Made by a program: the position numbers and the translations under genes. From GCA-2683135 sp964507445 (lineage in GTDB: Bacteria; Planctomycetota; GCA-002687715), in contig CAZDQF010000023.1 of the NCBI GenBank assembly GCA_964507445.1, positions 1 through 64,000 on the forward strand: DNA of 64,000 bases, given 5' to 3'. The notes under the pieces are model-generated. The model saw only the letters and a list, made by a program, of their open reading frames with translations, had not been told where the DNA came from and did no database searches. Positions within the stretch are counted from its first letter, which is position 1; each line of letters begins with the position of its first letter. Below are positions 56,667-64,000 of this stretch, one piece after another.

Positions 56667-57995
56667 TCAGGACGGGCTGGGGGCGTCCCCGTGCTGCCGG
56701 ATGACGTCCATGAACGAGCTCACGCTGAACACCGCGTTGCCGATACCGGGTTCGCCGTAGCCGGGGGGCGGGGCCAACCCGTGGCGTTCATGGGTATCCC
56801 GCCACAACGCCAGCAAGCCGACGTGGTAGCGGAGCGACGCCGGCCCCGCGGAGCCGAGACCGGAGAGCGGCTCAGGGCACCAGGTGGTGAACCTGGGGAC
56901 GATGCCGCGGGACATGAAGTGATCGAGCCCCTCACCGGTGGACCGCCAGGCCTCCTCCTCCGTGCGGAAGCCGAAGGGACGAGCCATCTCGATGCCGCCG
57001 ACGAAGTTCGGGATGACCCGCTCTGGACCGAAGATCTCCGCCGCGTCCAGGATCCGCCGGATCCACGTGTCGCGGCCGACGAACCGCGCCTTGCCCGGGC
57101 AGATGCGCTCGAAGAGCTCGGGATCCCAGATCTCGTAGTTCGGGTGGTAGATCTGGATGCCGGCGTCTCGGATCGCCGCCACGTCCTCCGCGGGCAGCGC
57201 CTGCACCACCATCTTGCCGGTCCACCGACCGGGGAACCGCTCCTCGATGGCGCGCGCATACTCGATGTAGAACTCCGCCTCGCTCTTGCCCTCGAGCTGC
57301 GAGGTGACGCTGCCGCCCGTGAGGGTGTACGCCTCTGCCCTGGCGCCGGACGCCACCACCAGATCCAGGGCCTTGAGCAGGCGCTCCACCGGCTTCACCG
57401 CGTGATAGGGCCGGCCGAGGGCGCGCTGCTGCTTGAAGTTCCGGTTGATGTCACAGAACTGGCACTCCTCCTCCTTGCCGAAGTACTGACACATGCGGAA
57501 GACCGTCAGGTAGAGCAGGTAGCCCCACTCGATGGACGGAGCCACTTCGGTGATGGGGGTCCCATCGTCGAGCACCTCGCCGTAGTAAGGCGGGGTGGGA
57601 GAGAACGACACTCCGGCCAGGGCCTCTCCTTCGCACACCAACTGCGGTCGGCCCTCATCGTCGAGGCTCACCCGGTAGGGGCTGTCCGGGTTCAGTCGGA
57701 CGGAGACGATGACCCGGCGGAACCCCCAGGGGCCGCCCTCCAGGGCGATCTCCTCGGGGGCGTCCTCCCGGGCTCCGTCGTCCGGCATGTCCTCCAACGG
57801 ACGGTGATCGAACGAGAAGATGAAGTAGGACTTCCGCGCGAACGCGTGGCCGGTTCGAAGGGCCTCCGGATCAAACCAGACACCCCGCCGAAGGCAGTCC
57901 TCCTTGACCACCACCTCGCGAGGCAGGTCCGGGAACTCCCGGGCCACCGCGTCCACCTGATGGAGGACCGAGCCTTCAGGGTGATCGATCGCCAT
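56667..57995 (-). CDS. Radical SAM protein with CX8CX2C cluster motif
   Basis: 442 residues. Cysteines in RMCQYFGKEEECQFCDI have the spacing CX8CX2C instead of the usual CX3CX2C, followed by a radical-SAM-like barrel: TGGSVTSQLEGKS resembles the GGE-type SAM-binding motif, and VVQALPAEDVAAIRDAGIQI and IPNFVGGIEMARPFGF fit later strands. An N-terminal region of about 160 residues precedes the cluster. The substrate is unknown. ATG at 57995 has no Shine-Dalgarno; a TTGGGG/CACAAT promoter places the transcript start at or next to it. It is coupled to lnt. Confidence 0.85.
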   Translation of the reverse strand: MAIDHPEGSVLHQVDAVAREFPDLPREVVVKEDCLRRGVWFDPEALRTGHAFARKSYFIFSFDHRPLEDMPDDGAREDAPEEIALEGGPWGFRRVIVSVRLNPDSPYRVSLDDEGRPQLVCEGEALAGVSFSPTPPYYGEVLDDGTPITEVAPSIEWGYLLYLTVFRMCQYFGKEEECQFCDINRNFKQQRALGRPYHAVKPVERLLKALDLVVASGARAEAYTLTGGSVTSQLEGKSEAEFYIEYARAIEERFPGRWTGKMVVQALPAEDVAAIRDAGIQIYHPNYEIWDPELFERICPGKARFVGRDTWIRRILDAAEIFGPERVIPNFVGGIEMARPFGFRTEEEAWRSTGEGLDHFMSRGIVPRFTTWCPEPLSGLGSAGPASLRYHVGLLALWRDTHERHGLAPPPGYGEPGIGNAVFSVSSFMDVIRQHGDAPSPS

Positions 57996-58002
57996 GGGTC
58001 AC

Positions 58003-58031
58003 ATTGTGGCACCCCCGGACACCGTCCCCAA
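58003..58031 (-). promoter_or_regulatory. Promoter of the radical SAM-lnt operon
   Basis: Minus strand TTGGGG (58031-58026), 17-nt spacer, CACAAT (58008-58003). The -10 ends 7 nt before the ATG at 57995, which predicts a leaderless mRNA and explains the missing ribosome binding site. Confidence 0.45.
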
Positions 58032-58037
58032 CCGGAT

Positions 58038-58069
58038 CGGCTGACCCCTGAGGACCGGCGGCTGACCCC
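58038..58069. promoter_or_regulatory. Direct-repeat operator candidate cggctgacccc
   Basis: Exact 11-bp copies at 58038-58048 and 58059-58069 are 21 bp apart, two helical turns. Each is followed by a similar AGGAC(C)GG. They lie between the divergent radical SAM and efflux operons, next to the -35 of the former. Confidence 0.45.
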
Positions 58070-58178
58070 AGGACGGTGGAATCAGGGCTCGGACATCGGA
58101 GAATCTCAGGATAATGCTACGAATGTGGGGTGGCTCCGCGGGAGCCGCCCGCCGTATGCGGCCCAGGACCAGACCGAC

Positions 58179-59576
58179 TTGAGAGCCTCCACGACCATCA
58201 CCTCGCTGATCGCTGTCCTTCTGCTCTGCGCCTGCCAACGGGGGGACGGGGCCGCGGCGGACAAGTCCAACGACGACGCGCCCAGGGCGCCCCTCGTCCG
58301 CGCCACGCAGCCCCAACTCCGCTCCATGGAGCGGCGCCTGCCCATGACCGCCAAGATGACCCCCCTGCTGGAAGCGGAGGTGGTGGCGAAGGTGCAGGGG
58401 ATCCGCGTCCTCGACCTGCACATGGACGTGGGCGACGAGGTCAAGAAGGGGCAGCTGCTCGCGAGCCTGGAGACCGTCGAGCTGGAGCACGCCCTGGAGA
58501 CCGCCAGGGGAACCCTGGCGGAGGCGCGGGCGAAGATGGACGAGGGCGCCCTCACCATCACCGAGCTGCGGGCCGAGTCCCTGGCCCACAAGCGCACCGT
58601 CGCGCGAAAGAAGCAGGTCTGGGAGCGGCTCAAGAGTCAGCCGCGAGGGGTGGCGCAGGACGACGTGGACGCGGCGCACCACGACTACGATACGGAGGTG
58701 GCGCGCCAGGCCCGTTACGCCATCCAGATCCAGAAGGCGCAAGCCGCTCGCAACACCGCCGACCGCGCCCGCAAGACCGCGGAGTTGGGCGTCGAGAAGG
58801 CCGAGCGGGACCTGGCCTCGGCGAAGGTCACCGCTCCCATCGATGGGATCGTCACGGAGCGCATGGCGCAGGTAGGACAGGTCACCAGCACCGCCCAGCC
58901 CATGTACCGACTGTATGACCCGTCACGGCTGGTGGCGCGGACCAAGCTGGCCCAGCACCACCTGCGACACGTGCGTCAGCAGCAGACCGTCCGTTTCCAG
59001 GGCGACGCCTACCCCGGGATCACGTTCATCGCCACGGTCGACCTGATCGAACCGCGGGTGGACGAGAACAACGCCATGGTGGCGGTGCGCCTGAAGCTGG
59101 ACCCGATCCGTACCCTGGCCGACGAGGTCAACGCACGGGCGCTCCAGCAGCCCGCCTACGCCGAACTGCGGCGCCTGCTGGAGGCGAAGCGCACCCTCCG
59201 CCCGGGGATGTTCGTCTCCGGGCAGATCGTCCTGGAGACCCGTGAAGACGTGGTCACGATCCCGCGCAAGGCCATCTCCCACCTGCGAGGACAGCCCTTC
59301 GTCTACGTCATCCGACGCGCCGCTGCTTCGGCGCCCGAAGCAGCGGACGCCACAGGATTCGTCGTGAATCGACTGTACTTCCGCGAGGGCTTGTCTGACG
59401 AGGGGCACGTGGAGTTCGTCCCGTTGTCATCGACCAAGAAGCTCACCACGGATGACGAGATCGTCCTGGTCGGACAGGATCGGCTGAAGGACGGAGACCC
59501 CGTTCGCGTCGAAGGGAGCGAGGCGCAGGCGGGGACGGACGAGGGGCATGCCGACGCAGCCGGCAACGGGAGATAA
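58179..59576 (+). CDS. RND efflux membrane fusion lipoprotein
   Basis: 465 residues from a TTG at 58179 with AGGA 10 nt upstream. The signal peptide ends in the lipobox LLCAC, so the protein is probably lipid-anchored. The core is an HlyD/AcrA-type adaptor: barrel-sandwich halves (GIRVLDLHMDVGDEVKKGQLLASLE and KVTAPIDGIVTERMAQVGQVTS), an alpha-helical hairpin between them, and beta-barrel and proximal domains. It links the inner-membrane pump to an outer-membrane channel. Longer in-frame starts are rejected because they overlap the divergent radical SAM gene. It overlaps the first pump gene by 29 nt. Confidence 0.92.
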   Translation: MRASTTITSLIAVLLLCACQRGDGAAADKSNDDAPRAPLVRATQPQLRSMERRLPMTAKMTPLLEAEVVAKVQGIRVLDLHMDVGDEVKKGQLLASLETVELEHALETARGTLAEARAKMDEGALTITELRAESLAHKRTVARKKQVWERLKSQPRGVAQDDVDAAHHDYDTEVARQARYAIQIQKAQAARNTADRARKTAELGVEKAERDLASAKVTAPIDGIVTERMAQVGQVTSTAQPMYRLYDPSRLVARTKLAQHHLRHVRQQQTVRFQGDAYPGITFIATVDLIEPRVDENNAMVAVRLKLDPIRTLADEVNARALQQPAYAELRRLLEAKRTLRPGMFVSGQIVLETREDVVTIPRKAISHLRGQPFVYVIRRAAASAPEAADATGFVVNRLYFREGLSDEGHVEFVPLSSTKKLTTDDEIVLVGQDRLKDGDPVRVEGSEAQAGTDEGHADAAGNGR

Positions 59577-62500
59577 GGGCCCCCAGCCACGACCCACCGC
59601 ACACTCGGGGCTGCTCGGCGTCGTCGTACGCCGACCGGTGGCCGTCCTCATGGTGGTGCTGGCGGTGGCGACCTTCGGGCTGGTCAGCCTCCAGAAGCTC
59701 CCCGTCACCCTCCTCCCCGACATCTCCTACCCCACGCTCACGGTCCGCACGGAGTACGAGGGCGCCGCCCCCGCAGAGGTCGAGAAGCTGGTGACCCGGG
59801 TCCTGGAAGAGAACCTCGCTGTCATCGGCAACCTGGTGGGTTACCGCAGCATCTCCCGAGCCGGCATCTCCGATGTCATCCTGGAGTTCGAATGGGACAC
59901 CCCCATGGCGTTCGCCACCCAGGACGTCCGGGAGAAGGTGGACCAGGTGAAGGCGCGGCTGCCTCAGGGCACGGACCACCCGCTCATCCTCCGCTACGAC
60001 CCCACCCTGGACCCGATCATGCGGTTCGCCCTGTATCCCGCCTCGGGCTCCGAGGTGGACCTGTTCGAGCTCCGCCGGGTCGCGGAAGAAGAGGTGCGCC
60101 GTCAGCTCGAGAGCCTGGGCGGGGTCGCCGCCGTGCGCGTGCGCGGAGGGTTCGAAGAGGAGTGGCGGATCGAGTTGAAGGAGGCGCGGCTGAAGCTGCG
60201 CGGCGTCGCGGCCTCCGAGGTCACCCAGCGCATCGGCCTCGAGAACGCCAACGTGGCGGGCGGGGTGCTGCGGGACGGAGACCGGGAGAGCCTGGTCCGA
60301 ACCCTGGGGGAGATCCGCACCCTGGACGAGCTGTCCGAGCTCGTGGTGGCCGTCCGCGGCGAGGAGCCGGTCCGGGTGCGAGACGTGGGGGACGTCATCC
60401 GGGACCACAAGGAACGGGACGTCATCACCCGAATCGAGGGACGGGAGTCCGTCGAGATCGAGGTCTTCAAGGAGGCCGGCGCCAACGTGGTGGACGTGGC
60501 CCACGCCGTGAAGACCCGCGTGTTCGGCAAGCACTGGGCGCAGACGGTGGTGGGCGGGGAGTACGACCCGTCCCTCGAGCCCAAGAAGCGCCGTGAAGAG
60601 GAAGATGGAGAGCGCCGCGGCAGGCGACGGCGGGGAGAACGGGAGCGGGAGGAGGCGAAGCGGGTCCTGGACGATGAGGGCAAGTCCCTGGCCGGAGCCC
60701 TCGCGGCGGAGGGCATCCGGCCCCGCCTGATCTCCGATCAATCCGTGTTCATCGAGGACAGCATCCGGGAGGTGCGCTCGGCGGCGATCCTCGGCGCCCT
60801 GCTCGCGGTGCTGGTCCTGTTCATCTTCCTCCGCCGGGCCTCCCCCACCGCCATCATCAGCGTGACCATCCCCGTGTCCGTGGTCGCCACCTTCGCCCCC
60901 CTCTTCCTCGCCGGGGTGACCCTCAACGTCATGTCCCTCGGTGGCCTCGCCCTCGGCATCGGCATGCTCGTGGACTCGGCCATCGTCGTGCTGGAGTCCA
61001 TCAGCCGTCGTCGCGAGGACGGCGAGGGAGTCATCGACGCCGCCGTGCACGGCACCCGGGAGGTCGGCCTCGCGGTGCTCGCCTCGACCCTGACCACCGT
61101 CGCCGTGTTCCTCCCCATGGTGTTCGTGGAGGGGATCGCCGGAGAGTTCTTCCGCGACCAGGCGCTGGCCGTGGTCTTCAGCCTGGTGGCGGCGTTGATC
61201 GCCGCCCTGTTCTTCATCCCCATGCTCGCCAGCCGCCGCATCACCTTCACCGGCTCTGGCGGCCGCGGCCGGGTCCAGCTCCTCAAGGAGCTGTCTCCCC
61301 TGGCGGTCCGACACTACGTATCCGCGCAGCGCATCCGCGAGGCTCGCGAAGGACGCGGGCACGTGCGCCGCCTGTGCGTCCAGGCCTTCGAGGCCATCAT
61401 CCGCTTCCCCTTCGAGCTCACCGCCCGCGTGGCGCTCATGCCGCTGCTCCTGCTGGCCTTCGGCTGCCTCCTCACGGCGACCGCCGGCGCCCGCCTCCTG
61501 GGCCTGGCCCTGAGCCCCGTCCTGTGGGCCGTGGACAAGGCCTACGGATGGCTCGAGTCCGCCTACCTCCTGGTGCTACGTGGAGCGCTGCGAGCCCGCC
61601 TGATCGTCCTCGCCCTCGCCGCCGCCCTCAGCTGGTTGGCGTTCGGCCGCCTGGACAGCCTGGGTGTGGAGCTCGTACCCAAGGTCCACCAGGGGGAGTT
61701 CACCGTGGAGACCCAGCTGGACGTCGGCACGCCGGTGGAGGAGACCGACCGCATCAGCGGCGAGGTCGCGCGTTTGATCGAAGACGCCCTCGCTCGCGAG
61801 GGCATCAAGCTGGCCGGGATCTCCACCGCGGCCGGGGTCCCTCGAGACGTCATCGCCAAGGCGGGAGAAGGGCGGCACACGTCCAAGGTCCTGGTGAGGC
61901 TGGAGACCGACGGAGACCTGGAAGACACGGAGCGCCGGGCGAAGGACGCGATCCGGGCCGGGTTCGAACGGGTGGCGGGCGCCAAGCCTCCCATCTTCGT
62001 CTCGCCCTCCTTGTTCACCACCAGGACGAGCCTGGAGGTGGAGGTGGTGGGCCCGGTCCTCGATGACATCCGCCAGGTAGCGGACATGCTGGAGGCAGAG
62101 ATCCGTCAGCTGCCCGGACTCACGGACATCCAGAGCACCAACCGCACGGGATACCCGGAGCTGGTCATCCGACCGCATCGGCAGCAGCTCACCCTCTACA
62201 ACCTCAGCGCCGGCGGAGTGGCGAATCTGGTCAGGGACAAGGTCCAGGGGGCGGTCTCGACCCGCGTGTCGAGGGGTGATCGCAAGATCGACGTGGTGGT
62301 GCGCACGCCGCGGGAGGAGGTGTCGAGCCCGGAGGACATCCTCAACCTGCGGGTCAATGACGAGGGCCCAGACCCCATCCCCCTGCGCACCGTGGCCGAC
62401 GTCGAGCAGCGACCCGGGCCCGCGGAGATCCGCCGGGTCGGCGGCGAACGGGCCGTGATCCTGTCAGCTGACGTGAAGGACCTGGACCTGACGGGGGCCG

Positions 62501-63129
62501 CGGCCGGGGTGAAGGCCGCGACGACGCGGCTTCGGAACGCAGACCCGGGGGCCTTCCGTGAGGTGGCCGTGCGCATCGCGGGACAACGGGAGGAATCGGA
62601 GCGGAGCATGCGTTCCATGCTGTTCGCCGGGCTCATCGCCACGTTCCTGGTCTACATCGTCATGGCGTCTCAGTTCGAGTCCCTGGTTCACCCCCTGGTG
62701 ATCCTCTTCACCATCCCCCTGGCCCTGGTGGGGGTGGTGTTCACCCTCGAGGCGCTGGCCATCAAGGTGAGCGTCGTGGTCCTCATCGGCGTCATCCTGC
62801 TGGTGGGGATCGTGGTGAACAACGCCATCGTCCTCGTCGACGCCGTCAACCAACGCCGTCGTCGCGGCATGCCGTGTCGCGAGGCCCTGGAGGTCGCCGG
62901 TCGTCTGCGCCTGCGCCCCATCCTCATGACCACCACGACCACGGTCCTGGGCCTCATGCCTCTCGCCGCCGGAGTGGGCGAGGGAGCGGAGATCCGCGTC
63001 CCCATGGCCATCACGGTCATCGCCGGTCTGGCCAGCAGCACCGTGTTGACCCTGGTGGTCATCCCGGTGGTGTACTCGCTCGTCTCACGCAAGGGCCCCC
63101 TGGCGGCGGCACCGGGAGAGGGCGCATGA
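59548..63129 (+). CDS. RND efflux pump, inner-membrane transporter 1
   Basis: 1193 residues, longer than the usual 1020-1060. N-terminal TM1 (PVAVLMVVLAVATFGLVSL), porter domains (LPDISYPTLTVRTEYEGAAP), the TM2-TM6 block (GGLALGIGMLVDSAIVVLESISRRRE, with the proton-relay Asp) and the C-terminal TM block (VYIVMASQFESL, LVGIVVNNAIVLVDAVNQRRRRG) are all present. It is proton-driven. Two extras stand out: a highly charged insertion at residues 346-373, and additional hydrophobic sequence near the middle (LMPLLLLAFGCLLTATAGA). The substrate class is not assigned. Its stop overlaps the next ATG as ATGA. Confidence 0.93.
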   Translation: MPTQPATGDKGPQPRPTAHSGLLGVVVRRPVAVLMVVLAVATFGLVSLQKLPVTLLPDISYPTLTVRTEYEGAAPAEVEKLVTRVLEENLAVIGNLVGYRSISRAGISDVILEFEWDTPMAFATQDVREKVDQVKARLPQGTDHPLILRYDPTLDPIMRFALYPASGSEVDLFELRRVAEEEVRRQLESLGGVAAVRVRGGFEEEWRIELKEARLKLRGVAASEVTQRIGLENANVAGGVLRDGDRESLVRTLGEIRTLDELSELVVAVRGEEPVRVRDVGDVIRDHKERDVITRIEGRESVEIEVFKEAGANVVDVAHAVKTRVFGKHWAQTVVGGEYDPSLEPKKRREEEDGERRGRRRRGEREREEAKRVLDDEGKSLAGALAAEGIRPRLISDQSVFIEDSIREVRSAAILGALLAVLVLFIFLRRASPTAIISVTIPVSVVATFAPLFLAGVTLNVMSLGGLALGIGMLVDSAIVVLESISRRREDGEGVIDAAVHGTREVGLAVLASTLTTVAVFLPMVFVEGIAGEFFRDQALAVVFSLVAALIAALFFIPMLASRRITFTGSGGRGRVQLLKELSPLAVRHYVSAQRIREAREGRGHVRRLCVQAFEAIIRFPFELTARVALMPLLLLAFGCLLTATAGARLLGLALSPVLWAVDKAYGWLESAYLLVLRGALRARLIVLALAAALSWLAFGRLDSLGVELVPKVHQGEFTVETQLDVGTPVEETDRISGEVARLIEDALAREGIKLAGISTAAGVPRDVIAKAGEGRHTSKVLVRLETDGDLEDTERRAKDAIRAGFERVAGAKPPIFVSPSLFTTRTSLEVEVVGPVLDDIRQVADMLEAEIRQLPGLTDIQSTNRTGYPELVIRPHRQQLTLYNLSAGGVANLVRDKVQGAVSTRVSRGDRKIDVVVRTPREEVSSPEDILNLRVNDEGPDPIPLRTVADVEQRPGPAEIRRVGGERAVILSADVKDLDLTGAAAGVKAATTRLRNADPGAFREVAVRIAGQREESERSMRSMLFAGLIATFLVYIVMASQFESLVHPLVILFTIPLALVGVVFTLEALAIKVSVVVLIGVILLVGIVVNNAIVLVDAVNQRRRRGMPCREALEVAGRLRLRPILMTTTTTVLGLMPLAAGVGEGAEIRVPMAITVIAGLASSTVLTLVVIPVVYSLVSRKGPLAAAPGEGA

Positions 63130-64000
63130 CCCGCGGCCTCGGGAACTTCACCCTCAACCGTCGGGTGACGGTGCTGATGCTGGCCTCCGCCGTGATCCTG
63201 GTAGGCCTGATCTCCTACTTCCTCGTGCCCCTCGAGCTGCTGCCCAGGGGCTTCGAACAGGAGTCCGTGTCCATCTGGATCCCGGTCAACTCCAGCAACC
63301 CCACGGAGGTCCAGGAGCAGATCATCCGCCCGGTGGAGGAGCAGATCCGCACCATCCCCGGGATCGCCAGGATCTCCAGCCTCGCGTCGCCGAATCGAGC
63401 CAGCGTCCGGGTGGAGTTCAGCCGCGACGTGGACCTGGACCTCGCGGTGGCGGAGCTGCGGGATCGCCTGGAGCGGGCGCGCCCGTCGTGGCCAGAGGAT
63501 GTACGCGACTACTTCATCCGCCGCTTCAACCTGGACACGGACCTGCCCGTGACCCCGTTCGCCATCGACCTGGGGGCGGGAGACTCGGACGAGATCGCGT
63601 TCATGGTCGAGGAGAAGGTCATCAAGCGCCTCGAGGCGCTGCCCGGGATCGCCCAGGTGACCTGCTGGGGGCTGCGCCAGGACCAGGTCCGCATCTTCGT
63701 CGATCGGCAGAAGGCGGAGTCCATGGGGGTCTCCATCTACGAGCTGACCCAGACCCTCACCGCCAGCAACCTGGAGCTCTCCGGCGGGGAGCTGGAGGAA
63801 GCGGACACCCGCTTCGTCCTCCGCACGGACGCAAGATTCCGCACCTTGGAGGAGATCCGCGACTTCCCGGTCAACGCAGACGGGCTCCAGCTCCGGGAGA
63901 TCGCTCGCGTCGAGCCCATGAAGGCGGTGCGGGACAGCATGGCCCTGTCTCGCAACCGCCACAGCCTGTGGTGTCAGGTGTTCAAGGAGTCCTCCGCCAA
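63126..64000 (+). CDS. RND efflux pump, transporter 2, 3' partial
   Basis: The reading frame is open from ATG at 63126 to the window end (291 codons). It starts with a short cytoplasmic end and TM1 (RRVTVLMLASAVILVGLISY), then porter-domain sequence (LLPRGFEQESVSIWIPVNSS, VQEQIIRPVEEQIRTIPGI, VRVEFSRDVDLDLAVAELRD). ATGA overlap couples it to pump 1. With the adaptor it forms a one-adaptor, two-pump operon, like MdtABC-type systems, where two different pump subunits may assemble into a mixed trimer. Confidence 0.92.
   Translation, partial: MTRGLGNFTLNRRVTVLMLASAVILVGLISYFLVPLELLPRGFEQESVSIWIPVNSSNPTEVQEQIIRPVEEQIRTIPGIARISSLASPNRASVRVEFSRDVDLDLAVAELRDRLERARPSWPEDVRDYFIRRFNLDTDLPVTPFAIDLGAGDSDEIAFMVEEKVIKRLEALPGIAQVTCWGLRQDQVRIFVDRQKAESMGVSIYELTQTLTASNLELSGGELEEADTRFVLRTDARFRTLEEIRDFPVNADGLQLREIARVEPMKAVRDSMALSRNRHSLWCQVFKESSA

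Noticed and set aside
56637..58178. Plus-strand open frame upstream of the efflux adaptor
   Set aside because: It is antisense to the radical SAM gene. The adaptor's lipoprotein signal begins at 58179.
59443..61362. Minus-strand 639-codon open frame over the RND pump
   Set aside because: His/Asp/Gly-rich shadow of the pump gene with no recognisable domain.

Overview
The window is GC-rich, gene-dense bacterial chromosome. It reads as a member of the Planctomycetota: secreted SBBP and FG-GAP/VCBS propeller proteins, coaE next to rho, a HEAT-repeat protein, a secreted FGE-like protein, and a bacterial microcompartment (BMC) locus occur together. This placement rests on gene content, not on a marker phylogeny. 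About 50 protein genes are supported. There is no rRNA, no complete tRNA, no CRISPR array and no complete insertion sequence.

Layout. 1-13.6 kb (+) is mostly secreted or surface proteins: an SBBP-repeat protein cut by the window edge, a serine hydrolase, a DUF2911-like protein and two seven-bladed FG-GAP propellers, mixed with two DEAD-box RNA helicases and zinc-ribbon proteins. 13.6-25.2 kb (-) holds a peptidase M14 / sortilin-like propeller pair, a third FG-GAP propeller, another secreted protein, the tight run tatC-ychF-cinA, and a membrane coiled-coil protein ending in a BRCT-like domain. 25.5-27.6 kb (+) is coaE-rho. 27.7-33.6 kb (-) is a HEAT-repeat protein, a lipoprotein, recG and a DUF1858 protein. 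33.6-38.4 kb holds an FGE-like secreted protein, an XRE-cupin regulator, and the operon ECF sigma - membrane anti-sigma - Sir2.

38.6-42.8 kb (-) is the most striking locus. It is a compact six-gene BMC operon: acylating aldehyde dehydrogenase with a C-terminal encapsulation-peptide-like helix, BMC-H, a double-stacked type BMC-T, a BMC-P vertex protein with a roughly 150-residue histone-H1-like Lys/Ala/Arg tail, a second BMC-T, and a 99-residue protein of unknown function. The shell proteins resemble those I recall from Haliangium ochraceum. No signature enzyme, PduL or alcohol dehydrogenase is present, so the cargo pathway is incomplete here. A TTGCCG/TAGAAT promoter and a hairpin plus T-run terminator bound the operon.

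43-64 kb contains a nidogen-like secreted protein, an M16 peptidase, the elongasome operon mreB-mreC-mreD-mrdA-rodA (-), a second coiled-coil membrane protein with a small membrane partner, lnt behind a radical SAM gene with odd cysteine spacing, and an RND efflux operon (membrane fusion lipoprotein plus two tandem pumps, the second cut by the window end).

Two themes cut across the window. First, one C-terminal domain of about 110 residues closes four surface proteins whose repeats are of different families. Second, several genes have recognisable -35/-10 promoters, and four or five start codons lie so close to a -10 box that their mRNAs would be leaderless or nearly so.
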